Positions 10,738 through 23,900 of a stretch of DNA of 64,000 nucleotides are shown here, piece by piece. The position numbers and the translations under genes were made by a program. Numbering within the stretch: the stretch's first letter is position 1; every line of letters starts with the position of its first letter. The stretch comes from Paratrimastix pyriformis (lineage: Eukaryota > Preaxostyla > Paratrimastigidae). The notes beneath the pieces were generated by a model that ran no database searches, was not told the DNA's origin, and saw only the letters and a list, made by a program, of their open reading frames with translations. The DNA is taken from NCBI GenBank assembly GCA_027972325.1, contig JAPMOS010000045.1, forward strand, positions 62,001-126,000. Reading direction: 5' to 3'.

Positions 10738-12901
10738 ATGTCGACACCGGCGGTTGAATCTCCGGATGCTGTCAAGGCCGCGCCACCAGCTCCGGGTGGT
10801 CCACCCACGGGTTCTTCGGTGGGCGGAGAACAAAAGTTAGATGATGTCACATCATCTGATGCACAATCTGCCAAAATCGTATCTCCTCCTCATCCTGAGC
10901 CGTCCGAGGCGACACAGCCTCCGGGAGATTCCTCCCTGATATCAAAAATATCGGCTTTGTATAATGTCGTTGCGTCTCCCGTCTCCTCGTCCGACTCGCC
11001 AGCCACTGCCCCCACCACCTCCCCCATCGCGCCAGCACCAGTCACAACAACCCCACAACCTCCAACAGTCCAGCAGCCGCCAGCGACAATGCCTCCACAC
11101 CCTGCAGTCGAAAATTCGCCTGTCGTTGCTGCTCCAGGACCCAGGACGGCCCTCTTCCCCGAGTCCGATTCCGTCCCCCCAACCTCGGCCCCCGTGGCCT
11201 GGGCCGCTTCTTCGTCGGAATCACCCCGGGGGAGCATGTCGACCCGTGCTCCTGCCACCAACGAAACCAGCCCCGATGTTCAGATCATGTCCGCGCCCCC
11301 GGAGCATCCTGTTCCGTCCCGCAGCCCGCCGTCGCCATCCCCCCCGGTGCGAGATGTTGTTGCCGACCCGGTGGCATCCCCCCAGAGAGCAGCGCCGTCC
11401 ACACCCGCTGACAGACCAGTGGCGGCCACAAAGTCGGCAGCCAAGCACGTCACCACACCCCTCAGAGCATCCACCGCTGCCAAGTATGCCACTCCGGCAA
11501 AGCCTTCAAACACCCCCGCAAAGGCCACCACCCCCGCAAAGCCCGCAACTCCCGCAAAGCCTGCAGCCACCATGCCGCGAAACTCGGTCACGCCCGTGAA
11601 GCCCGCCACCCCCGCAAAGCCAGCAACAGCAACCCCGGCCACCCACGTCCCTGTCCGGGGTCTGGGCCCTGTCCCCAAGCCGTCCACCGCCTCCTCCGGC
11701 ATGCCCTCCCCCGCCCCCCGGTCCCCGGTCCCTTCCTCTGCGCGGGCCGGCCCGCCCAACTCGGCCCGCTCCTCGGCGGAGGAGTCCCTGCCGCAGACCC
11801 CCCACCAGGGGGGCCCCCTGCCGGCCCACCCCCGGTCGGTGCCCCATTTCTCGGTGCGCCACCGGAGCCCCTCGCAGGCCTCGCTGGTCTCCTCGGCCGC
11901 CTCGACGAGCCGCGTGCGCCGGTCCTCGTCGGTCACCCCCCGGGCGAGCGTGGCCCTGACCCGCTCCGTCACGGCGCTCGCCCTGAGCCCCGAGGGGCCC
12001 CAGCGGACGCCCTCGGTGGCCTCGGATCGGCGCCTGTCCACCCGGGGTTCGGTCCGCACGCCCAACACGTGCCGCTCGTCCTCGGTGGCCTCGAGCCGGT
12101 GCAGCTTCATCCCCCGGGTGCTGCAGACCCCCATGTACTACCCCAGCTCGCGCTCGTTCGACCTGCTCTCGACCAGCATCCCCAAGCTGACCCCCTCCCT
12201 GCACGGGGCCCCCGAGCTCTCCGCGGCCGAGGTCCGCCGGAGCGCCGAGCAATCGCCGGGGTATGTGTACCACCCCGATGACACGTTCTCCTCGACCCGG
12301 CCCACCAGCACTGTGCCGCGCTGGGTGCCCCCCGAGCGCAAGACCACGAGCAGGCGGGCGCCCGCCCAGCACCCGCCGATGTACGTGCCCAAGGACACCT
12401 TCTGCTCGAACAGGCCCCACCCACCCCACCGCACCCCTCGCACCCCTCGCACCCCTCGCACCCCTCGCACCCCTCGCACCCCTCGCACCCCTCGCACCGC
12501 ACCGCACCGCACCGCACCGCACCGCACCGCACCGCACCGCACACAGTACACCGCCTCACACAGAGCCGCGCCGCAGATGCGCTCCATCATGGCAGCACAG
12601 GCGGCACGGACACAGAGGCAGCACTGGCAGCACCAAAGAACCCACTGGCAACCCCGGACCGATCGCGCAGATCCCGTCGCGACCTCCACCGCGCAAGCCG
12701 CTCCCCTCACCGCACCATCCAATCCGCCTGTTCTCGCTTCTCCCTGTGGGGGTGGGTCGGTTGGTCCGGGGCAGCCCCAAGTTCTCCTTCCTGGGGGCCC
12801 CCCTGGCGCTGCCCGAGCGGGAGAACAGCCCCGGCTTCAAGTACAGCCCCAATTACTCCTTCCTCTCCACCCGGCCCTCCGTCCGCGGCCCGGTCTTCTG
12901 A
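10738..12901 (+). CDS. Disordered Pro/Ser/Thr-rich protein with C-terminal aromatic-STRP repeats
   Basis: ATG 10738 begins a long open frame. Residues 1-240 are Pro/Ser/Ala-rich. Residues about 245-305 hold a run of AKPATP-type repeats (basic, SH3- or microtubule-binding-like). The C-terminal third has repeated short segments of the form aromatic-x-P...F.S.RP: MYYPSSRSFDLLS, YVYHPDDTFSSTRP, MYVPKDTFCSNRP and, in the last exon, FKYSPNYSFLSTRPSVRGPVF without its first residue counted as the core. Such spaced Tyr/Pro/Arg repeats are common in microtubule-associated and axonemal inner proteins, so a flagellar role is possible but not shown. The last exon is in a different frame and starts near 12774. 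The intervening 12420-12770 has nonamer and pentamer tandem repeats and is probably intronic, although its donor is unclear. Confidence 0.58.
12431..12545 (+). repeat. Tandem repeats: 9-bp cgcacccct units then 5-bp cgcac/cacc units
   Basis: About seven copies of a 9-bp unit pass directly into about ten copies of a 5-bp unit. All three frames stay open through it (Thr-Pro-Arg or His-Arg-Thr-Ala-Pro reading), so openness alone does not show that it is coding. It lies between two exons that are in different frames. Confidence 0.75.
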
Positions 12902-14128
12902 GGCCCTTCCATCCCCCCCCCCCCCCCCCCCCCCCCCCGGCCGCCACGACCCACCGCACTGTGCCGCGCCCTGCCGTGCCGTGCCGTGCCTTCCTGTCCG
13001 TTTTTCTCCATCGTGCCGCAACCGGGGTCCCCTCTCGGCGCCCCTGCGGCGCGTCCTGCCAATTTTCGGGTCCGAGGCGGCTGCCTTCGTTTGGGTCTTC
13101 GGCCCCTCGGCCGTCGATTCGTCCTCCTCCCCCATCCCAATCTCTTCATCTCCTCCTCCTCACCTCCTCACCTCCTTGTTGAGGGCTCGCCTTCGGGCCT
13201 TCTCTTCTCTTCTCTCCTCCCTGCTCCTCTCCTCGCTGCTCCTCTCCTCTCCTCGCTGCTTGTTTTCGCATTCTCATCCACTGTCTCGTCTTCTTGGGTC
13301 GACATCCCCCCGCGGGACGACCGCCCCTCCCTCATGTGTCCATCCACCCTCCCCAATAATCAAACTGACCGACCACTGTCTGCCTGCCGGCATAGGGGCT
13401 CCCCTGGCAGGCGAGATTTCGACCCAGCCACCGTCCACATGGGAACCGGTCAAAGTATTCCGACGTCGTTTCAGCGGCGAGCGAGGGTGTCGAGCAGCAG
13501 ACCAGGCAAAGCGGAGGAGGGGGTCGGCATACGAGGAGGCGAGTGTCGAGCAGATCAGGCAGAGAGTCAGTCGTCAGACAGAAAAAGCGAGACGAACGAG
13601 GCCGAAAGGCCGTCAGGGGGAGGGGGAGGGAGAATGGAAGTCGAAAACAAACGAGGCAAGAGGCACGGAGGAGCAACAAGTCAGACTCGAAAAAAGCAGG
13701 CGGGTGCAGGGAAAGGGGGGGAAGGTGGCAAGGAGTTGACAAACTGGATGCCGTATGTGCAAGAAGAGGGGAAAGCCACAAGCCGCAAAACGACGATTAC
13801 GCCCTCGGATCGGCCAGAAAGGCCGCACCACCACCACCACCACCATCACAAGACGCAACACTCAAAATAATACGGCAAGAAAAGGCAGATAAGCTCGGGT
13901 GGGGAAGGAGACCGGGTCGGGGGCGACGGGAGGGAGGGAGCAGACGTGAGAAGCACCACATCCTTCCAACGGATGGCCGATCTCTCGGCCGGATCCTTAC
14001 CTCTCCGCCAAGAGAGTACGGGGAGAGGGAGGCCGGGAGGGGAGGGATACGGGTGGGGAAAAAAAACAAAACGAAAAACAATCAGAACAAACCAACATCG
14101 GGCCACACACAACAGCAACAAAAGAGCC
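12902..14128. other. 1.2-kb intergenic region without a recognisable gene
   Basis: Starts with a poly-C run (about 12916-12938), then a CT-rich block with TCTTCTCTCC-type repeats (13190-13260), then a purine-rich block (13490-13760) and a short CAC run (13826-13846). Several frames stay open only through low complexity. It lies between convergent genes (stops at 12901 plus and 14129 minus), so it probably holds two 3' UTRs. Confidence 0.5.
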
Positions 14129-14991
14129 TTACCCAAGCACGTTGACGGGGGAGCAGCGCTGCGATGTGATGGCGCTGAACATCGCTTCGAAATACTCCAC
14201 GCTGACAGAAGCATTCCAGTGCAGCAACGACATCATCTCCAGTTCCATAGTGTTCACTTGAGCCACGGTCCAACGGTTCTCAAAGACGATGGCCCATTGT
14301 CTGTGCATGACGTGAGGTTTTAAAAAGCAGGATCATGCGTGTGCAAACCTGTTGACATAACAGGCGTCTTCGAGCATCTTGCAGGCGATGAGGCACCCCA
14401 TTCCAAAGAGTCGATGGACATTGATATCGGAAATAACGAGTGTGGGGTATTCACGCCTAATCTTGTAGAGATAGCAAAGCGCCGTCACACAAATAGAGTC
14501 CGGAAGTCGAGTCATTGCGTGAATATGCTGAATCCAGGTGTACAAATGGCATGTGGGATCATTTCGGAAGGCCTAATGATGACGTCCGATTGGGTGCGGC
14601 CAAGTAAAAGATGCCAACAAACCTCATTTTCAGGACGGAAGCGATCCTCCGGAGCAGATGGAGTGCGCAATGACAACAGCATGTCGGCGACTGCCTTTCG
14701 GAAGCTTTGTGAGGGCGGGAATTGGACATGGGACAAGGGAGTGTACAAAGAATCCGTGTCCAAGTCTCCGGCGTTGTTCGGCGTGACACCAGAACGAACA
14801 ATTGAATAATCAGGTGATGGAGTCACAGAAGCCGGAGAAGGGGACACGGTGATGCGCGAAGAAGCAACGCGCGACTTGAGCAACGAAATTGCAGAACAGT
14901 TGTCCGGAGATGGCTTTGCCGGCATGGTCTTGGAGGCTCGGGACGAGGCGAGAACTGTTTGTGAACGAGTGGAACTCATCGTGGAAGCCAT
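14129..14991 (-). CDS. PHO80-like (P/U-type) cyclin, copy 1
   Basis: Three exons are 14991-14623, 14572-14349 and 14300-14129 (introns of 50 and 48 nt), stop TAA. Residues 1-90 are Ser/Thr/Pro-rich. The cyclin box follows: FPPSQSFRKAVADMLLSL, then HLYTWIQHIHAMTRLPDS, then TALCYLYKIRREYPTLVI, SDINVHRLFGMGCLIACKML and EDACYVNR. The last exon gives QWAIVFENRW...NTMELEMMSLLHWN. The NVHRL motif, the K(M/F)xxD...YxN motif and the LE...L.W helix identify the PHO80 family, whose members activate CDKs of the PHO85/CDK5 type. The usual Asn-Asn-K after YxN is reduced. The protein ends in VNVLG, like its paralogue at 32168. Confidence 0.85.
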
Positions 14992-15108
14992 CAGATCACG
15001 ATCTTGGAAACCTCAAGAAGAGGAGGGGCTCGCGTTTGCTGCTCGGGCTGCTCGGCGGGCGAAACGGCGGAGCAAGACTCTTGATGTGGCGCATAGAACC
15101 GGGTCGGA

Positions 15109-17253
15109 TTGGCGCTGTGCTTGGCCGTGCGGGCACCAAAACCAGACACGCTGGACGTGGACGAGAGGTTCCTCCGTATTGGAACAGCTGCTTCGACTAT
15201 TCAAAGATGCTGGAGGAGATATACTGACACGCAAATCTTCAAATACTATCGAGACTTAATTCGGTTCCATGACAAGGGTAATCCCTCACTCATGCTTCGC
15301 AGTATCAACCCAGTCGAAGCGGAAATGCTCGACGCCGCTGCAGGTTGTTTCATGAGCACCGAATTAATCCTCTCATTCTCAATTCTGAAGGTGTCCATGT
15401 CCGCTTTCGCCTGGGAGGCAGCCAGTTTCCGCCGACCATCCTCTACAAGATCTTTACGCATGGAAACATCACCGATGTAAATAGTTTCGCGCCTCGTGAC
15501 TACACGAAGGTCGATCCGATCGAGCCAAAATGGCTTCATCGACGATGCCAGGAGAGGGGTCGGCTACAGATGGGGGCCACTGTGGCCTCCTCCCATTTCG
15601 TGACGACCCGCTCTACGACTGCATCGCCCATCGCTCGGGATCGGGCATCACCATCCAGAACGCCTCCGCCCGACAAGCGACCCACCTCCGCCTCCTCGAC
15701 CCCTCGTCGACAGACCCTCGGGCCCACCCTCCCCAAGAAGGCCTCCTTCGTGTTCGGGGAAGGTCTGTCCTCTGCCTCGGGAAGGACTCATGCACAAATT
15801 TGTGTCTTGTTTTTTGGGGGGACAGATCTGGTCGGTTCAGGGGACCCTCTGGGGGCCGACTCCCCGGGGGGCGATCGACCCGAGGCCGCCACGGCGGGCT
15901 GGTATACCCGCACCGAGCAGAACAACTGGCGCCCTGTCTCGGAGCACATCCTCAAGGTCTCGCTTCCTCCGCCCGCTCCCCTCCCGGGGGGGGGTGAGGG
16001 GGGTGTTACCACCCCGGCCCGAGCGACTCCTGTTCGGCGGTGCGCCGCTCTCTCCGGCTCACTGTCTTCTTTGCTCCTCTCCGGGGGGGGGGGATACAGG
16101 ACTCGTACCTGCAGCAGACCGGGCAGCGCATCGCCAAGCCGGCCGTCTTCCACCACGACAAGCTCAAGCGGCGCGAGGAGTGGGAGCAGCAGCGGCGCCG
16201 CAAGAAGATGGCATGGCTGAGGAAGGCGTCCGACCCGCCTCCCTTCTCGTCCCCCTCCACCATCCACTCCCACCTCCTTCCCTCGGGCCCATGTTTCCGT
16301 TTTTCTCGCGCGCACTCGCGGGGCCGCATCGCCGCAGATCGGGGATGGACGCCGACCTGACGGAGGGGCTCGAGGGAATCCCTACAGGTCCGTCCCTTCC
16401 CTACCCCCCCTACCCCTTCCTCCTCTTCCACCCTAACGCACGCCACGATACTGCCCGACAACCGTCACCTAATGGCTGGTCGTCGTCCCCATCCCCCATC
16501 CCCCATCCCCCCCACCCCCCCGCCCCAGAGGCCGCCGAGGGACCCGGGGACCTTGTGTCCTGGTCAAAGGCCCTGGACTTCGACACCTACTACCAAGACT
16601 GGCTCTCCCTCGCATGCACCGAGCCCTCCGAGGGTCTGTCTACCACCCCCGGCACCGGCACGTCATCATCGCCCCGGTCGGTACGGCCTCTCATCCCATG
16701 GGCTTTGTCGACGGCGGGGGCACAGCCACGTTGCGCCGCATGCAGAGCACGGCCACCCTGGCAGCAGCCGCTGCCGCGGAGACCAAAGCCCAGGAAGCTG
16801 ACGAGGCGGCGGCAGCCGCTCCCGCCCTCAGCTGTCTGTTCTGCCCCGCCCTCGCCCCTCCGGTACTCACGATGCCCCTCTCGCCGCACCTTTCGCTCAC
16901 GCCCAGCCTCGGCCACGCCCATTCCTCCTCAGACCCACCTGCGGATGGCACAAGACCGCCACACGGCCACCGGCAGCGCCCCAGCCCGCCCCGGGTTGGA
17001 CATGCTCTCCACCCGGCGCGGCAGCGACCTCATTCCGCCGCTCGCCGTGCCGCCACCCCCGCCCCCAACCATCCAGACGCTCACCTCACCCGCTGCCTCG
17101 CTGCCTGTTGCCACCCACGTGTCGACTGCCTCGGCTCCGCCCGGACCCTCCTCCTCGCCATTGTATGCTCCGCCCCCGTATCCCGGCCAAGGCAGGAACA
17201 CTGCGTTTCTCACGCAAAGCCCTTCCCCTCGGCCATCATCTCGCTCTCGATAA
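15109..17253 (+). CDS. MFI: MFI/C11orf65 homologue (IQ motif protein)
   Basis: The conserved order of the MFI/C11orf65 family is clear. An IQ motif comes first (STIQRCWRRYTDTQIFKYY, about 15160-15240), then LRSINPVEAEMLDAAAG. An intron (15345-15390) follows, then GVHVRFRLGGSQFPPTILYK and IFTHGNITDVNSFAPRDYTK, then GWYTRTEQNNWRPVSEHIL (about 15895-15955). Next come FHHDKLKRREEWEQQRRRKK (about 16150-16205) and LDFDTYYQDWLSLACTEPS (about 16575-16630). A variable Ala/Pro-rich tail ends at TAA 17253. Human C11orf65 has been reported as a mitochondrial fission regulator; the family is widespread in flagellates, so a ciliary role is also possible. A stop at 15094-15096 and lack of an ATG near 15109 mean that the first exon lies upstream and is not identified. 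Confidence 0.83.
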
Positions 17254-17368
17254 TGGGCTTTTCTGTTTTCTTCGTTCGTTTGGATGTGCTGGCGGTCGAT
17301 ACAACCCCTAAATTTATTGCCACTGTTCGTCCGTTTCGAGGCAGGAGAGGGCTTGGGGACCACCGCGA

Positions 17369-20300
17369 ATGGCCACCTTCTTCCCTGCCGGTCCCACATA
17401 CCAGCAAATTAATCATGTTGATCGCGCTCGAAAATTGTTTGGCGCCCCCTCCGATGTCGACATGCATAGACGAGCGACTCTGCTCCAAGATCTCAAAAAC
17501 AGTGCCAGCTTTGTGCAGGACTCGAGGTCTTGCGCTTTTTTGTTTTTATACCCCGAGCTCACGACAGCCCCCAGTTTCCAACCGCGTGTTCCGCCTCACA
17601 TTCGCATGAAGGTCTGATCCCCCGGCTGTCGTCGACCAAAACGCTTTTGTAGCCTCCGAAAGCCAAAGTCGGCGTCTATATCGGCGTTCCTGGGGAGCCG
17701 TCTGCCCCCAGGACACCCCAACCACGGCGTCCAAGACCCACCAGCGGCCGTTCCTCCTATCTCAGGTCCCCCCAAGCACCCATCCAAAATTTGCCTTCTC
17801 ACACGACCTGTCGCCCCGCTTCAGCCAAAGCGCAGATTCGGCGGTCTTGCGACCACCTCCGCAGCCTCCCCCACCCCTGTCGGCGCCGCTCTCCCCCCGG
17901 ATGGCCACCATCCTGGGGTCCCCGCCCCCCACGAACCCCGCCGCCCCCGCCGGCGATGCGGCCAGCTGGGAGGGCGAACCCGACACCCCCAGAACCCCTT
18001 CCGCATGCGCCTCCCCAGTGGGAACCCCCCGCACCCCACCACACACCATGCTGCGTGCCTCACCTCCTGCCCATATCACCACCACCCCGCCGCACCCCCA
18101 TCCCGCCGCTGGCGAGACGCCGGCCCGCACGGGGCCCGAGGGCGACCTCCTCGCACCCGCCGCCTCGCCCACACCCACCTCGGGGGCCGAGGAGGAGGAG
18201 GGCGACCGCGAGGTGGCCCGCATTGCCGGGCTGGCGGCACCCGTCTGTGCCCAGCCCGCATCATCAGAATCATCAGCATCGCCTCAGGGGCCACCGCAGA
18301 GGGGAGTGGGCGATAGGGGCGCGGAGATGGGAGGACGGGTGGCCCGCGTGCGTGGCGAGAGGCAGGAAGCGGCCGGTCCCGAGGGCGTGAGAGTGCGGCT
18401 GTTGTCGGGGAGTGGCGACGTGTGATTGCGCATGTTGCCGGGGAGGTGGCGTGGTGGTCATGGCCCCCTTGAGCCCCGCATCGGTCTTTCTGTCCTCGGG
18501 GGATGAGCCACCCCACCCGAAAGCCCATCCGCCCCTCGTCCGTCTGACACTCCCCTTCCCCGGACTGTTTTCTCTGGGCCGCCACAGCCTCCCGGCCTTG
18601 CCGGCCACGAGGGGGCCTCCTCGCCGCCGCCCCTGGTGCCCCTCACCCACTGCCCCTCGCCGCTGCTGCCCCTGGCCAGCCAGCCGCCCCGCCATCCGCC
18701 CCGCCAGCCGCCCTCGCCACCCTGCACCCCCGAGACCCCCAGCGGCAGCGCCGTGGGGGCGGCCGTGAGCCTGCTGAGCACCGACGAGGCCACCACGGCC
18801 GCCTCGCTGCGGCTGGCGGCGGGCCGCTCGTCGAGTCCGCTCCGGCAGGCCTCGCTGGCCCTGGGCGGGGCGGCGGACCTCTCCGGGGTGCCGCTGGTGA
18901 TCCCGGCCGTCCAGATCGACATCGCCGCGGCCGCCCCGCGCCGCGACGCCAACCGGGAGCCCCTCCTGCCTGCCGTCAAGCACTTCCCGGCCCCCTCGAT
19001 GCCCGACTTCGCCACCCCGCGGACGCCCGGCGGGGGAAACGCCGCATCCCCGCGCCGCCGAGCCGTCCGGGCGGAGAGTTCCTTGCTGCTGCTGCGCGCC
19101 TCGGCCCCAAGCGCCAGCCTTCTGCTCGGCCTCGGGTCGCCCCGCTTCGGCCTGGCGGCATCCCCGCGCCCGGCCGGCCCGCAGCAGCAGCAGCAGCAGC
19201 AGCCGGTGGCCGCCAGCTCGGAGCAGCAACAGCAGCAGCCGGGGACGCCCCGGTTGGCCATCACCAACCTGGCGCCGACCTCGCCCCGGCCCTTGATGCC
19301 CCGCCCGGCGGCGGCGCCCCCCGTGCTGCCCATCCAGAACGTCATCTTCGAGCCCTCGACCGCCTCCAGCCGCGCCCGGCCGGCATCGTCCACCTCGACC
19401 AACCGGGCCCTGCGCCTCTCGCCCGCCACGCCCCGCTCGGCCCGCTCGGCCCTGCGGAGCCCCTCGCCCCGGCCCGGGCTGATCCTGTCCCCCTCGCCAT
19501 GGCCCCGGCCCGCCTCGGCCCACGGGGCGGCCCGGCCCACGATCCCCGTCCGGAGCCTCAGCGCATGTCCAGATGACGCGATTCCCCCGGCGGCAGGTGC
19601 CGAGTCCCAGGGGCGCCTGATCCCGGGGGGGCCCGGGACCCGGACCTCCGTGGCCATGACGGGCCTGCCTGCCGCCTCCCAACACCCGCGCCCCGCGTCG
19701 GCGGGGAGCCGGAGGGCTGGCGGCCAGGTGGGCAGCCCGCCATCCGCCGAACGCGCCGCCGCTGCCCGGCGAACCGAGCAGCAGACATCGGGGGTACGTC
19801 CAGGCCCCCCTTCCCACCACCACACCCACCACCCACCACAGCAGGACATGCCAGCCGCTTCGCACCCACAGTCATGACAGGCAAGAACCACATCCCCGCT
19901 CCCCCACTTCGTCATCGCCCACTCTCATCCCCTCGTTCACTACTCCGTCGCCCTGTTTTCCCACCTTCGCAGCGGACGGCGGGCGGGGGCCCGTCCTCGT
20001 CGCCCCGCCAGCGGCGGAACCACCACCCCCTGGTCAGCCCCAACCGCCGCTCGGCCCCCCAACTGCACCCCGTGGCTGCCCCCCCCGCCGCCGCTGCCTC
20101 TTCCTCCTCCCCACCTGCACCCGCCCAGGACCCCGACGCGGCCCCGCTCCCCCGGCCGGCCAGCGCCGCCTCGAGCCGCGGCTCATCCTCGGCCCCCCCG
20201 GGCAGCCCCCACGCCCCGTCGCCGCCCCGCCCCACGAGCCGCGCCTCGGGCTGCCCCCCGCGGCCCCCCAGCGCCGCCCGGGCCGACCGGCCCTCGTCCG

Positions 20301-20891
20301 CCGCCCGATGCCGGACCCCATCCACCCCCCGGCCCGCCAGCGCCCCGCGGACCCGGCCCCAACACCGGCCCACCAGCGCATCCCGCGTCTCGGCAGCCGC
20401 CCAGGCGGCGATCGCCTCGGCCCTGCAGACCCCCGGGGCCGCGCACCCCCCAGGCGGCCCCAGCCGGGGCATGGGCATCCCCCTGGACCTGTCGGCCATC
20501 ACCGGGGCCGCCAGACACGAGCCGCCGGGCAGCGGGGATGGCCGGGCGCTGTCCTTCAGGCGGCGGGTGGGCGAGGGGGCCAGAGTCTCGCCCCTGGTGC
20601 CCGCCCTACTGGTGACCCTGACCCCGCTCCCGGCCCCGGCCCCGGCCACCTGGGGCGAACTCCACCAGTCCGTGCGGCTCACAGCACCCCCCCCCCCCCA
20701 TGCCCCCCGATCCAGCTGGATCACATGCGTCGTCCCTCGCCCACGGTGGTGCTCGGGTCACCGCCAGCACAAGCATCGGATCATCGCCACCAACCACCAC
20801 CACCATCCAATCCATCGTCACCATCCCAGGGTTCATCACCATCCTCACCATCCTCACCACCAGGATTAGCCGCTCGCGGACAGCACTCACC

Positions 20892-20925
<34 letters not shown>

Positions 20926-23900
20926 TCTTCACACACCACCGTATTGCGCTCGCGTGACCGTTCTCTCTGTGCACGTGACCGCCGGCGGGTTGGGGCGGCG
21001 CAGCGAGTTCATGGCGGCCCTGGGGACCCTCGCGGGCACCCTACCTCCGCCACCCCCGCAGCTCCCCGCAGCCCCGTCCGTTTCCCCACCGCCCGCCCGC
21101 ACGGCCCGCCGCCAGCCCCGCCGCCGCCCGCCGCCCGCCGCGGCCCGGCCGGTCCCCCCGGAATCCACACCGCCGCCTCCCCCGCCGCCAGCCGGCACCC
21201 CTGCCGCCGCCCCCGAGCCGCCGCCCCCCGCCAGCCCGCTGAGCACGCCCACGCCCGCCCCGCGCCCCGCGCCCATCTCGGTGCTGCTGCAGGGCGCCCC
21301 AGGAGGCGGGGACGCGGACGCGGACGGGAACGAGGCGGCCAGCAGAAGCAGCAGCCCGGCACCCGATTCCCCCCGCGGCAGCAGCAGCGCGGGCGGATCG
21401 ACCCCACCCGGGACCCGGCCGGGCACCCCGACCGCGGGGGGAGGGAGACCCACGGCGCCAACCACCGGGGGGAGAGCCGCCGCCCAGTCGGGGACCCTGG
21501 CCCTGGCCCCGAGCGCTCCCGTGGCCGCCCCGGCCAAGTTCAACAGGATCGGTCCGCGGGGCCCGGCCCGCCCGCCCGCCCGCCCGCCCGCCCGCCCGCC
21601 CGCCCGCCCGCCCGCCCGCCCGCCCGCCGGCGGCTGTGGGACGCGGGGAGTGAGCGAGCGCACATTCCATCCCTGGGCTGCCTCCTTGCCGCGCGCCCTT
21701 CTTCTCACCACGGGCGGCCCTCTTCTCGTCGTTTGGTGATGGTGGCCCCACGGTGTTCGCGTGCGTGGGTGCGGGTGTGGGCTGGGTGGCTTTGACGTGT
21801 CGGACCCGCAGCGATGGTTCCGGGGCAGCCGCGCTCGCTGGCCATCGCCACGGGACCCGCCGTCCCGCCCGTGGCCGCGGCAGCGACACCCACGGCCCCC
21901 GCCCCGCCCCCATCATCGGCCGGCCCGCCCCTCCTGCCGCCCCGGGACGCCTCGCCGCCCATCTCGCCGCTGTCTCCCTCCGGCCAGGCCCCCCCGGGGG
22001 CCCCGGCCGTGGTCTCCATCCCGACCCCGGGCCCCGCGCGGTGCTCGCCCACGGGGGGTTCCCGCAGCCGCAGCGGCAGCCCCAACATTGCGGCCGGGGC
22101 CGGGGCCGGGGCCGGGGCCGGGGCCGGGGCGGGCGGGGGGGTCCTGGTGCCGCACGTGGTCGAGTTGCTGCCTGCCGATGTCGACGGGCCCCTGCCCCCG
22201 CCCCCCGGCCGCCCGGCCTCTTCGGGCCTCCTGCGGCCCATCGCCTCGCCGCCCCCGCCCCGCTCCGGCTCGGGGGATGGCGGCGGCGGCCCCGTCCTGA
22301 TGCCCGTGCTGCTCCGCCCCCGGGCCGCGCCCCCGCCGCCCCTGCAGCTGGCCGATCGGTCGCTCAGCCCGCCCCCCGACGAGGAGGAGCTGCTGAACAT
22401 CACCCGGCAGGTCGGCCCCCAGGCTCAGCCTCCCTGCCCTGGCAATGGTGGTGATCGGGGACTCGGGCTGGGGGTGGCGGTGGGCGTGGTGGTGATGGCA
22501 TTGCCGTGCTTCCCGCCGGCGGTGTCGCGTTTCTTTGGAGGGGGGGCATGACGACCAAATTTGGGGCTCCCGCCTTCGCCGCGCGCCCCTCCCTTTGGCC
22601 CCTCCCTTCCTCACCCAGTGGACCATCTCCGACCTCCGACCCGCAGGTGGAGAGCGCCTCGCCCACCCTGCTGACCCCCAACCAGACCCCGCCCCCGGCG
22701 CCCCCGCCCGTAGCTCCGACCCCCACCCCGGCCGTCCGGCCCTCGCCCGCCCCGCCCCGCTCACACCCGGCCACCTCGCAGGCACCCGAGACCCTCACCC
22801 CGCCGCCCACGCCCCCGGGCGGCCCCGCCCCGATTACCCTGCGCCAGCTGCGGCCGCCCCACATGGGGATGGGCAGTTTCACGGCCGTCTCGCCGCCCGC
22901 CTCGCCGGCCCACTCGCCCTCACCCGCCGCCTTGCCGGGCAGCCCCGGCGCCGCCAACTTCACCCCGGAGTCGCCGCCGGTCGGCGACCAGCCCGCGCCG
23001 CCCCTCAGCCCCAGCGGCGGCGCCCCGCTTCCCGTGCTGCACATGATGCGGGCCCGCCTGGGGGTCAACGAGCGCGTCCGTTCGCCGCTGGCCCTCGCGC
23101 CGGCCCTCGGGCCCGGGGGTGCCGACTCGGGTCGCGGAGATGATGACGACCAGGCCTGCTGGCCTCCCCAGGGAGGAGCAGACCGTCTGCTTCTTCATGC
23201 CCCGGGGGATGATCAGCTCCCCGACATGGCCGGCGGCCCGGCCTTCCTCAACCCGGCCACGAGCGAGGCAGCCACGGGCACGAGCGCCCCGCCCACGCCC
23301 CACTCCCCCACAGCAGCGGGAGGCAGCTATGGCAGCTACGGGCCGACCCCGTTCACGCCCCGCCACGCGACAGCCCTGGGCTCCCTGGCCCTGGACGCGC
23401 CCCCTGCGGCCCCCTGGGGGCCCCCGCCCCCACACACCCCGCGGACCCCCGGGGAGCAGGGCCCCACGCCCACCCCGGTCACCCCGCCGACCACCCCCGA
23501 GGGCGTGCGGCTCCCCCGGCGAGGCGGCTACCTGGCCGTGCCCCCGCCCAGCCCGCTGCCGGCCGCCCTGGCCGCCCTGCGGCCCGCCCCGCACTGGATC
23601 AGCGCCGTGGCCATGGGGCGGCTGTCCCTGGCGGCCCGCAAGCACTCCGTCTGGGCCCCGTATGACATGGACGCGTATGGGGAGCTCAAGGCCTCGTGCC
23701 CGCTCGCCCTCGATGGTCCGCAGAGGAGAGGAGAGGAGAGGAGAGGAGAGGAGAGAGGTGTGGGGAGGCAGAGGCATCTCACCAGCCCATGCCCTGGCGA
23801 TGGCGGGTGAGGGTGGGTGAATTCTGGATGGGCGTATGGGACGGGGGCCCCTCCCTCCCGCGTTCCCTGCCAAGCATGGACTCACCATCTCTCTGTCCCC

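Noticed and set aside
12431-12545. Thr-Pro-Arg repeat as a protein repeat domain
   Set aside because: The array is open in all frames and the conserved C-terminal exon resumes in another frame, so an intronic location is more likely. Not settled.
13500-13870. Plus-strand Lys/Arg/Glu-rich open frame in the 12.9-14.1 kb gap
   Set aside because: Purine-rich composition keeps several frames open at once; no start context, splice partner or recognisable motif.
22506-23200. Alternative frame at 23119-23230 with a more protein-like look (TVCFFMPRGMI)
   Set aside because: The other frame stays open on both sides and fits the composition of the flanking exon; without RNA data a frame change or intron here cannot be decided.
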